A DNA stretch of 20,422 nucleotides, from IMG/VR virus record IMGVR_UViG_3300010885_038235, positions 1 through 20,422 of that record. The stretch is one strand, 5' to 3'. Positions 13,300-19,394 of the stretch are shown piece by piece. The notes under the pieces were generated by a model. That model had not been told where the DNA came from, did no database searches, and was given only the letters and a program-made list of their open reading frames with translations. Position numbers and translations under genes: made by a program. Numbering within the stretch: the first letter of the stretch is position 1; each line of letters starts with the position of its first letter. The stretch is from a virus.

Positions 13300-13908
13300 A
13301 TGGCCACCACGACGACTGCCAACGTGCCGCTGAAGCGGCCCCCCGAGGAGCGCCTCGGCCGACACGAGGACCGCGACGCGCCGCACAGCGACGACCGCGG
13401 CGACCGCGAGTTCACCAACGCCGACTGGCAGAAGGCCCGCCAGACGACGGACCCCGAGCGCCGCCGGCGCATCCGGGAAATCCTCAACGAGACGATGCTG
13501 CCGAACCTGCCGCGCAAGGCCGGCTGGCATCGCTGCTGGGTCTCGACGTCGCACGCCCTGGATACGCCCCAGCGACGTCAGCGCCTGGGCTACCGGTTCG
13601 TCCAGCTCGACGATCTTCAGAAGGAGGGCGCGGGCTGGACGGCCAGCGCGGAGTCGATCAAGGACGGAGCCGCCATGGGCGCGGTGCGGTGGCGCGAGAT
13701 GGTCGGGATGGAAATCCCCGAGGACGAATGGCTCGACATCATGCGCGAGCTGCACCACGACATGCCGCGCGAGATGTCGGCCGGTATCTACGAGGACCTT
13801 CAGGCTCTATCGGCGACGGCGCGCGACAAGGGTGGCATCATCGACCTCGACGAGGGCTTCCGCGAGATGCAGAAGTTCGTCAGGGCGCCACGTCAGTTCG
13901 AGACGTAG
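13300..13908 (+). CDS. Conserved virion-region protein of unknown function
   Basis: A 202-residue protein. The N-terminal 45 residues are charged and probably flexible. The rest contains LPNLPRKAGWHRCWVSTSHALDTPQRRQRLGYRFVQLDDL, a pattern I associate with an unnamed protein near scaffold and capsid genes of other podoviruses, then a helical C-terminal half with GGIIDLDEGFREMQKFV. Start ATG 13300 has TAGGAGA 5 bases upstream. It is the last gene before a strong terminator, so it ends the transcription unit carrying portal to scaffold. A head-assembly role is inferred only from position. Confidence 0.7.
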   Translation: MATTTTANVPLKRPPEERLGRHEDRDAPHSDDRGDREFTNADWQKARQTTDPERRRRIREILNETMLPNLPRKAGWHRCWVSTSHALDTPQRRQRLGYRFVQLDDLQKEGAGWTASAESIKDGAAMGAVRWREMVGMEIPEDEWLDIMRELHHDMPREMSAGIYEDLQALSATARDKGGIIDLDEGFREMQKFVRAPRQFET

Positions 13909-13930
13909 GCGCCAATTTCTCCGTGACCGA

Positions 13931-13960
13931 AGGCCCCCGAATTCGGGGGCCTTTCTTTTT
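13931..13960 (+). terminator. Strong intrinsic terminator
   Basis: A perfect 22-base inverted repeat at 13931-13952, half-site AGGCCCCCGAA, is followed directly by TTTCTTTTT. The GC-rich stem plus U-tract is a textbook Rho-independent terminator, 23 bases after the stop of the 202-residue gene. It separates the packaging/scaffold genes from the decoration/capsid genes. Confidence 0.93.
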
Positions 13961-13974
13961 GCGCAACGACCCCC

Positions 13975-14002
13975 TTGCAATCTGCCGCCGTTTCAGTACG
14001 AT
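13975..14002 (+). promoter_or_regulatory. Candidate sigma70-type promoter for the capsid operon
   Basis: TTGCAA (13975-13980) and TACGAT (13997-14002) are separated by 16 bases, 15 bases after the terminator. Both hexamers match the consensus well, in a sequence that is otherwise GC-rich. It would give a leader of about 170 bases before ATG 14181 and let the decoration and capsid genes be transcribed more strongly than upstream genes. Confidence 0.6.
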
Positions 14003-14116
14003 CCCGCCTTACGTGGCTCGTGAGAGGCTCGCGGAACGAAAAGGCGTCGCTGCCGGACAAGGGCGTGCGGTGTAATTCGGGAAGCTAGAAGCCGGGACAG
14101 CGCGGTCGAAGACGAT

Positions 14117-14131
14117 GCACGCATGGCGTGC
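14117..14131 (+). other. Small hairpin in the capsid-operon leader
   Basis: GCACGC and GCGTGC pair as a 6-bp GC-rich stem around an ATG triloop, inside the leader between the candidate promoter and the decoration gene. It could stabilise the transcript 5' region. In a GC-rich sequence it may also arise by chance. The remaining leader (14003-14180) holds no gene I can support. Confidence 0.3.
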
Positions 14132-14180
14132 GATCTGTCGCGACGTGTTCCAGACATCACCGTACCCACGGAGCCTCCCC

Positions 14181-14741
14181 ATGAGCAGCACCAATTCTCC
14201 GTACGGCCTGCGCCCGGTTTCGCATCCGTCCGGCACTATTCGGCAGGTCCAGCAGTTGAGCGGCATTGCCAGCGGCTACGCCACTGCGCTCTACACCGGT
14301 ACGCCCATCAAGCCGACCACCGATGGCACGATCATCGCGACCGGCACGGGCGCGGACAGCACCATGGGCGTCTTCCAGGGCTGCCAGTTTGCCTCGGCCG
14401 GCAAGTATTTCGTCCTGCCGTACTGGCCCGCGTCGCAGACCTACGACAGCACTTCTCCGATGTATGCGTACTACGCGTCGGACAAGGAGATCACCTACGA
14501 GGCGCAGTGCGACGGCGCGGTCGCCGCCACGAAGAACTTCGAGACCATCAATCTCGCCAACACTTCGCAGGGCTCGACCTATACCGGGCAGAGCACGCAG
14601 GCCCTCACCGCCACCACGACCGGTGCGTCGGCGGGCACGTTCCAGGTCGTCGGCCTTGCGCCGTATGAGGACAATGCCTGGGGCGACGCCTACACCCAGG
14701 TTCGCGTCCGCATCTCGACCTACTCGGTGCCGGTCGCCTAG
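14181..14741 (+). CDS. Capsid decoration-like structural protein
   Basis: A 186-residue, Ser/Thr/Gly/Ala-rich beta protein beginning MSSTNSPYGLRPVSHPSG. Features include IASGYATALYTGTPIKPTTDG, GVFQGCQF and a C-terminal AWGDAYTQVRVRISTY. Its opening (S-x-x-PYGLRPV-x-H) and the y-x-G-x-P-I...DG layout match a group of small virion proteins encoded immediately before major capsid genes in other phages, probably head decoration proteins. I choose ATG 14181, with GGAG at 14170-14173 at good spacing, over ATG 14115, whose added 22 residues look non-coding and which lacks a good site. It is the first gene after the terminator-promoter pair, so it should be highly expressed with the capsid gene. Confidence 0.65.
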   Translation: MSSTNSPYGLRPVSHPSGTIRQVQQLSGIASGYATALYTGTPIKPTTDGTIIATGTGADSTMGVFQGCQFASAGKYFVLPYWPASQTYDSTSPMYAYYASDKEITYEAQCDGAVAATKNFETINLANTSQGSTYTGQSTQALTATTTGASAGTFQVVGLAPYEDNAWGDAYTQVRVRISTYSVPVA

Positions 14742-14807
14742 CGCGACCGACGCCTCGTTTTTCGATGGCCCCGTAGCTTCTGCCTTCCGATATAGGAGAC
14801 CGCCACC

Positions 14808-15722
14808 ATGGCGATGCCGATGAGTTCCACCCAGTTCCGGGTGATTGTCGAACCGATTCTCAACGAGCACTTCGACGGCGTCTACGACCAGCGCAAGGAC
14901 GAGTACAAGAGCGTCTTCCGCGTCAAGCCGGGCATCAAGCGCGCGTACCATGAGGAGCCGGTGCTGTTCGGCCTCGGCGCCGCCCCGCAGATGGGCGACG
15001 GCGGTCCCGTCACCTACAAGAGCGGCGGCGTGCTGTTCGACAAGCGCTACGTCTTCCGCCAGTACGGCGCGGCCTTCGCTCTCACCAAGGTGTTGGTCGA
15101 GGACGGCGATCACATCAACCTCGGCAAGATTTATTCCGAGCAGCTCGGCCAGGCGATGGTCGAGACCGAGGAGCTGGCCGCGGCCAACGTCCTCAACTAC
15201 GCCTTCAACGGCGCCTACCTCGGCGGCGACGGCCAGTCGCTCTGCTCCGCGTCGCATCCGATCATGGGCGGCACGCAGAGCAACTTGCTCACGACCGCCG
15301 CTGCGATGTCGCAGACCAGCGTCGAGTCGATGCTGATCCAGATTCGCAAGGCGCAGGACAACGACACGAAGAAGGTTCGCATCACGCCGCAGGATCTGGT
15401 GGTCTCGCCGGACAACGAGTTCCAGGCCGAGGTCATCACCAAGTCGGCGCTTCGCACCGGCCAGGCGAACAACGACATCAACCCCGTGATGTCGACGAAA
15501 ATCCTTCCCAAGGGCTACCAGGTCATCACCCGCCTCACGTCGGCGACGGCCTGGTGGGTTCACACCGACGAGCGCATGGGCCTCCAGTTCATCACCCGCC
15601 GCATGGCCGAGAAGAGCATGGAGGGCGACTTCGAGACCGACTCCATGCGCTACAAGGTGACGTCGCGCTGGGACGTGGGCTGGACGAACTTCCGCACCGT
15701 GTGGGGCACGCCCGGCGCATAA
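14808..15722 (+). CDS. Major capsid protein (HK97-fold type)
   Basis: A 304-residue capsid subunit. Pattern: N-terminal helix MSSTQFRVIVEPILNEHFD, a segment GPVTYKSGGVLFDKRYVFRQ, a long spine-like helix region INLGKIYSEQLGQAMVETEE followed by AAANVLNYAF, then DGQSLCSASHPIMGG, SNLLT, ITPQDLVVSPDNEFQAEVI and the C-terminal SMRYKVTSRWDVGWTNFRTVWG. The -SLCSASHP- and -VSPDNE- segments match capsid proteins of the Mu-like and related HK97-fold groups. About 300 residues with no extra prohead-protease domain is normal. AGGAGA stands about 9 bases before ATG 14808, with in-frame ATGs shortly after as alternatives. It follows the decoration gene and precedes two beta-rich proteins. Confidence 0.88.
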   Translation: MAMPMSSTQFRVIVEPILNEHFDGVYDQRKDEYKSVFRVKPGIKRAYHEEPVLFGLGAAPQMGDGGPVTYKSGGVLFDKRYVFRQYGAAFALTKVLVEDGDHINLGKIYSEQLGQAMVETEELAAANVLNYAFNGAYLGGDGQSLCSASHPIMGGTQSNLLTTAAAMSQTSVESMLIQIRKAQDNDTKKVRITPQDLVVSPDNEFQAEVITKSALRTGQANNDINPVMSTKILPKGYQVITRLTSATAWWVHTDERMGLQFITRRMAEKSMEGDFETDSMRYKVTSRWDVGWTNFRTVWGTPGA

Positions 15723-15770
15723 GCGCCGGACTTCCCGCGTCGTCGTCCCCCGAGATCGAGGAGCTTTCCG

Positions 15771-16490
15771 ATGCCGACCCCCACTGTCACCCGCTGGCCG
15801 AACGGCGTTTGCGACGCAACGCAGGACGGCATCTACGCCAACTACGCCGGCATGCGTCCGTTCCGCTACTACAACTGGCTGGAGGATTTTTTCAGCTACA
15901 CGGCGGCGGATTGGGTCGTGACCGAGACCGACGCCGGTTCCACCGAGGCCATCGTCTCGGGCGCCGGCGGCGTCCTCGCCATCACCAATGTCTCGGCGGG
16001 CGCAACCGACGCCGCTCAAATCCAGTGGGCCGGCGGCTCGGGCGCCGTCGTGCTTCCCGCGTTTTGGGACTCGACGAAGGACTTCCTCGTCTACGCCAAG
16101 TTCAAGGTCTCCGACGCCACGAACACGGCGCTGCTGGTCGGCCTTGCCTCGGCGGACACGACCGTGGTGGCATCGCTGCCGACCAACGGCATCTACTTCT
16201 ACAAGGCGAGCGGCGCCACGTCGCTCATCGCCAGCGTCCGCAAGGCCGGCACGTCTAGCAGCGTCACGCTGGGCGCCATGGCCGACGACACCTATGTCGA
16301 GGCGGCCCTGCGCTTCAACTCGACGCTCAACACCTGGTCGGCGCTCCTCAACAACGTGCTGATCGGCACGCTGACGACGGACGCCATCTCGCCGACGGCC
16401 GGCGTCACGCCCAGCATCGGCCTGCTGAACGCATCGGCCGTGGCGCACGTCTTGTCGGTCGACTTTATGCACATCGCGGTCCAGCGATAG
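15771..16490 (+). CDS. Beta-rich virion protein (possible head fibre or decoration)
   Basis: A 239-residue protein, Ala/Thr/Ser-rich with alternating hydrophobic strands. The start MPTPTVTRWPNGVCDATQDG is followed by YNWLEDFFSYTAADWVVTETD. The rest resembles a concanavalin/jelly-roll sandwich: FLVYAKFKVSD, YVEAALRFNSTLNTWSALL and AHVLSVDFMHIAVQR. Such folds are common in head fibres and decoration proteins. GAGGAG lies about 8 bases before ATG 15771. Its place just after the capsid gene supports an accessory virion role; ligand binding is inference. Confidence 0.6.
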   Translation: MPTPTVTRWPNGVCDATQDGIYANYAGMRPFRYYNWLEDFFSYTAADWVVTETDAGSTEAIVSGAGGVLAITNVSAGATDAAQIQWAGGSGAVVLPAFWDSTKDFLVYAKFKVSDATNTALLVGLASADTTVVASLPTNGIYFYKASGATSLIASVRKAGTSSSVTLGAMADDTYVEAALRFNSTLNTWSALLNNVLIGTLTTDAISPTAGVTPSIGLLNASAVAHVLSVDFMHIAVQR

Positions 16491-16503
16491 GAGCGCGCCG
16501 ACC

Positions 16504-16815
16504 ATGTCGGACTTCAGCCTTCGCCAGGTAACGGTCAGCATCTTGGCGGCCAACGTCGCTGCCAACCTGATCGGCGGCCAGCTCGACTACCGTCACGACG
16601 GCATGCAGAACCGCCGCATCGTGACGACCCTGGCCAACGGATCGGACAGCGTGCTCATCGAAGGCACGCTCGACGGCACGAACTGGTTCACCATCGGCAC
16701 CGCGCACACAGGCGCGACGACGCCGTTCATCGACAATCTCTCGGGGCCGTACTACCAGCTCCGAGCGACGAAAACCGGGACCAACGGCGCGGCAACGATT
16801 GTTGCCATTGTGTAG
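16504..16815 (+). CDS. Small beta-sandwich virion protein
   Basis: A 103-residue beta-rich protein, with MSDFSLRQVTVSILAANVAA then RIVTTLANGSDSVLIEG, LDGTNWFTIG and YYQLRATKTGTNGAATIVAIV. The layout (strand, DGTNW turn, strand, YxxLRAT strand) fits a small Ig- or carbohydrate-binding-like sandwich. The LDGT-x-W segment recurs in the next gene's inserted domain (LDGTTWTAL), suggesting a shared module type. GGAG precedes ATG 16504. Probably an accessory structural protein; no family name is secure. Confidence 0.55.
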   Translation: MSDFSLRQVTVSILAANVAANLIGGQLDYRHDGMQNRRIVTTLANGSDSVLIEGTLDGTNWFTIGTAHTGATTPFIDNLSGPYYQLRATKTGTNGAATIVAIV

Positions 16816-16824
16816 GAGCCCTGC

Positions 16825-17889
16825 GTGGCCCTCTCTGGCAGCAACACCGGCCTTCGGGCCTACACCGCCCAGACGCTCCTCGAGGAGGCCTGCTCGCGCG
16901 CCGGCATCCCTCCCGAGCGGCTGACGTCGGAGATCATCGAGAAGGCCCTCGACCAGCTCAATCTCGTCTTCACGAGCCTGCTGAACCGCGGCGTGCAGCT
17001 CTGGAAGCGCCAGCAGCTCATCCTGCCGTGCTACCTCAACACCTACACGATGCCGCTGCCGCCAGGCTACAACACGGTCGTGACCCTCAACCGGCGCTCG
17101 CTGTTCCGTCAGATCGGGACGCCGTTCAGCGACAACGGTGGCGACGCGACGCTGGCCTTCGACGACGATTTCGAGACGGCCTGCACGCAGACGTCGCCGA
17201 ACGGTTCCATCGGCTGCCTGTTCCCCGACGGCGTGTCCGTCACGCAGGTCGGGGTGCTTTTCGGCGCCGCCGGCAGCTTTTCGCTCTTCTACGAGTACAC
17301 GCTCGACGGCACGACGTGGACGGCGCTCGACGCGGCGACGGTCGTCGTCTCGGCCGCTGGCGAGTGGTTCTGGGTCGATCTCAACGGCGGCCCGGCGACC
17401 GCGGTCGGTTGGCGCGTGCGCTCGGTGTCGGACGACGCCTTCTCGGCCGAGGAAATCTTTTTCGGCAACACGCCGCAGGAGATCAACCTTGGCGCCTGGA
17501 ACCTCGACGACTACTCGAACATGCCCAACAAGTCTCAGGGCGGCCAAGTGCTCAACTGGTACCAGCAGCGCAACGTGAGCGGTCCTGTGCTCTACGTCTG
17601 GCCGGTCCCGAACAGCCTCGCCAAGTACGACACGCTGGTGATATGGGCGACGCAGTACCTCGACACGGTGCTCCAGATCACCCAGGCGATGGATGTGCCC
17701 TTTCGCTGGTACGACGCCATCACGGCGATGATGGCGCGCCGGCTGTGCCGCTCGTTGCAGGAAGCGAAGATGGATCGCTATCCGATGCTGGTTGCCGAGG
17801 AGCAGGAGGCCGTGGCACTCGCGGTCGCCGAGGAACGCGACCCCGCGCCGACCAATTACGACATGAACATTTCTCCCTACACCCGGTGA
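16825..17889 (+). CDS. Head-tail adaptor with discoidin-like insertion
   Basis: A 354-residue protein. The N-terminus YTAQTLLEEACSRAGIPPERLTSEIIEKALDQLNLVFTSLLNRGVQLW is the helical pattern of connector/adaptor proteins that sit below the portal, and continues in YTMPLPPGYNTVV. Residues about 100-220 form an apparent insertion resembling a discoidin (F5/8 C-type) beta-sandwich: SIGCLFPDGVSVTQVGVLFG, YTLDGTTWTALDA, GWRVRSV, AEEIFFG. The C-terminus returns to the connector fold (YVWPVPNS, FRWYDAITAMMARRLCRSL). Start is GTG 16825 with TAGGAG upstream. The insertion could be displayed at the neck and bind glycans or the receptor; that is inference. The last 13 bases overlap the convergent HNH gene. 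Confidence 0.7.
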   Translation: MALSGSNTGLRAYTAQTLLEEACSRAGIPPERLTSEIIEKALDQLNLVFTSLLNRGVQLWKRQQLILPCYLNTYTMPLPPGYNTVVTLNRRSLFRQIGTPFSDNGGDATLAFDDDFETACTQTSPNGSIGCLFPDGVSVTQVGVLFGAAGSFSLFYEYTLDGTTWTALDAATVVVSAAGEWFWVDLNGGPATAVGWRVRSVSDDAFSAEEIFFGNTPQEINLGAWNLDDYSNMPNKSQGGQVLNWYQQRNVSGPVLYVWPVPNSLAKYDTLVIWATQYLDTVLQITQAMDVPFRWYDAITAMMARRLCRSLQEAKMDRYPMLVAEEQEAVALAVAEERDPAPTNYDMNISPYTR

Positions 17890-18371
17890 GGAACATGGAC
17901 TCCGAACCGCGCCAGCCCTCGCGATACTGTGGACTTGCTGCGTCCGAGCGCGCGGGCGATGGCGGCCATCGTTTCGCCGCGGCGGTACAGACATGCAGCT
18001 TCCTCGATGCTCCACGTAAGATGTTCCCCCCGATGCTCTCGGCCGTGTTGTGCGGGAGATACCAACTTGAGGTTCTTCAGTCGGTTGTCTGTTTTGTCCC
18101 CGTTCTTGTGATGAACGTGTTCCCTCGTCGCGAGGCGCCGACCAAGGTCCCGCTCAACGACAAGTCGGTGCTCGAGCACACGCGAGCCGTCGTCTCGCGT
18201 GCTTTCTCGATAGCCCTTAATGCGGTCCTTTCTCTTGAAAACAGCATTCGCGCAGCTTCGGCCGCAAAATACGCGGCGACGGTTTTTCGCCTGCCTATTG
18301 GCAATCATGAGATCGCGATGAAACAGGGCGCCGCAATTCTCGCAGCGGAGAGAGACAACTGTTCGGGCCAT
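17877..18371 (-). CDS. HNH endonuclease with zinc ribbon and HTH, antisense
   Basis: A 164-residue nuclease and the only minus-strand gene. An N-terminal zinc ribbon uses C10, C13, C36 and C40. The HNH core has E67-H68-R69, H85-V-H87-H88-K-N90-G-D and NRLKNLKLVS. Residues about 127-155 (EEAACLYRRGETMAAIARAL...STVSRGLARFG) form a helix-turn-helix that probably recognises the target. It is a freestanding homing-type endonuclease of a different subfamily from the one at 10523. I choose the ATG at 18369-18371, just before the zinc ribbon. The open frame extends upstream to 18506, but that would overlap the plus-strand gene and adds unrelated residues. Its stop lies inside the last codons of the adaptor. 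The region is less G+C biased than its neighbours, as expected for a mobile gene. Confidence 0.85.
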   Translation of the reverse strand: MARTVVSLRCENCGALFHRDLMIANRQAKNRRRVFCGRSCANAVFKRKDRIKGYRESTRDDGSRVLEHRLVVERDLGRRLATREHVHHKNGDKTDNRLKNLKLVSPAQHGREHRGEHLTWSIEEAACLYRRGETMAAIARALGRSKSTVSRGLARFGVHVPHRV

Positions 18372-18377
18372 GCGCGT

Positions 18378-18406
18378 AGGATAGATGACTTTGATCCCAA
18401 CTACAA
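18378..18406 (-). promoter_or_regulatory. Candidate promoter for the antisense HNH gene
   Basis: On the minus strand, TTGTAG (18401-18406) and TATCCT (18378-18383) are separated by exactly 17 bases. The ATG at 18371 is only 6 bases after the -10 box and no ribosome binding site is visible, so the transcript would be leaderless or nearly so. Matches to the consensus are partial (3/6 and 4/6). Confidence 0.4.
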
Positions 18407-18420
18407 CGCGCGAGGCTACT

Positions 18421-18726
18421 ATGCCGGGGCATAGATCATCCAAGCCGTATGGTGGCGGCCGACCGGGGCACCCGACGTCGCGGTATCTCAACACGACTGG
18501 GAACACGACGCTGGGGATCGGGGTGTGCCAAAGATGTTGGCTGAAGTTCCCGCTCGGGGAACTTCAAGACGACCCGAACGTGCCCGGTTTCAAGGTCTGT
18601 CGCGAGGATACCGATTCGTATGATCCGTATCGTCTCGCCGCGCGGGCGCCGGACGTGATCAAGCTTCCCTTCGTGCGCCCTGACACGCCGCTCGACACGC
18701 CGCCAACCCCGCCGTGGGAGGAGTGA
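18421..18726 (+). CDS. Small zinc-ribbon-like conserved phage protein
   Basis: A 101-residue protein. The N-terminus is polar and Gly/Pro-rich. The core is VCQRCWLKFPLGELQDDPNVPGFKVC, with C36-x2-C39 and C60. The family pattern I recall ends in a second Cys-x2-Cys; here the fourth position is D63 (CRED), so the zinc site may be altered or use Asp. It continues with YDPYRLAAR and a Pro-rich end RPDTPLDTPPTPPWEE. Similar proteins lie between connector genes in other podoviruses, with unknown role. I choose ATG 18421, with CGAGG about 5 bases upstream, over ATG 18385. It begins only 50 bases upstream of the antisense HNH start and is transcribed away from it. Confidence 0.7.
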   Translation: MPGHRSSKPYGGGRPGHPTSRYLNTTGNTTLGIGVCQRCWLKFPLGELQDDPNVPGFKVCREDTDSYDPYRLAARAPDVIKLPFVRPDTPLDTPPTPPWEE

Positions 18727-18730
18727 GCCC

Positions 18731-19390
18731 ATGCCCGTAGGCGGCGCGACGGCGATGACGTACGACTCCCTGGTGCAGGACATCCAGGACTATCTCGAGC
18801 GCGGGCAGGCGAACGACACGACCGTCGTTCGTCAAATCCCGCGCGTCATCAACAACAGCGAGCGCTCGCTGGCCGACCGCCTCAAAATCCAGGGCTACCG
18901 CGACGTGCTGGTCGGCGCCATGATGAGCCAGAACCCGACGATCACAAAGCCGAATGGCTGGCGCAACACGGTCTCGATCAACTACGGCACGGGCACGAGC
19001 AACAATACCCGCAAGATACTGCGGGCTCGGTCCTATGAGACGATGCGCGCCTACTACCCCGACAACACGGCCTATGGCGAGCCGCTCTTCTACACGGACT
19101 ACGACTTCAATCACTGGTTCGTGGCGCCGACGCCGGACCTCGCCTATCCTTTCGAGGCCATCGTGTATCGGCTGCCCGACCTGTTGAGCCCGAGCAACCA
19201 GCAGAACTACCTGACGCAGTTCACACCATTCCTGCTGCTCTACGAATGCCTGACGGGGATGGAGCCGTTTCTCCGCAACGACTCCCGCATGCCGATGTGG
19301 CAGGCTATGAGGGACGAGGAGCTGAAGAACATCAACGCCGAGGAAATCCAGAAAGTCGTCGACCGCGCCCTCGTCCGGTCAGGAGCGTGA
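18731..19390 (+). CDS. Second neck/connector protein (tail-adaptor type)
   Basis: A 219-residue protein matching a family of short-tail connector proteins. It has a helical start MTYDSLVQDIQDYLERG, VRQIPRVINNSERSLADRLKIQG, then WRNTVSINYGTG, and the characteristic PLFYTDYDFNHWFVAPTPDLAYPFEAIVYRLPDLLS, closing with FTPFLLLYECLTGMEPFLRND and a long final helix. Proteins of this type lie directly downstream of the adaptor and probably form the next ring of the neck or a gatekeeper. GGAGGAG (18717-18723) with 7-base spacing fixes ATG 18731. It ends 4 bases before the fibre-like gene. Confidence 0.7.
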   Translation: MPVGGATAMTYDSLVQDIQDYLERGQANDTTVVRQIPRVINNSERSLADRLKIQGYRDVLVGAMMSQNPTITKPNGWRNTVSINYGTGTSNNTRKILRARSYETMRAYYPDNTAYGEPLFYTDYDFNHWFVAPTPDLAYPFEAIVYRLPDLLSPSNQQNYLTQFTPFLLLYECLTGMEPFLRNDSRMPMWQAMRDEELKNINAEEIQKVVDRALVRSGA

Positions 19391-19394
19391 CGTC

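Noticed and set aside
14115-14180. Upstream start adding 22 residues to the decoration-like protein
   Set aside because: No good ribosome binding site, and the added residues lie in the leader; ATG 14181 has GGAG at proper spacing.
14731-14762. Hairpin plus T-run after the decoration gene as a second terminator
   Set aside because: A 7-bp stem (CGGTCGC / GCGACCG) exists, but eight bases separate it from the T5 run, and no promoter for the capsid gene follows. At most a weak attenuator.
14157-16565. Minus-strand open frame of 802 codons across decoration, capsid and fibre-like genes
   Set aside because: It spans several clear plus-strand genes and their gaps, and has a low-complexity Arg/Ala/Val make-up.
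17028-18434. Plus-strand frame of 468 codons through the adaptor, HNH region and beyond
   Set aside because: Out of frame with the adaptor and antisense to a clear HNH gene; composition is non-protein-like.
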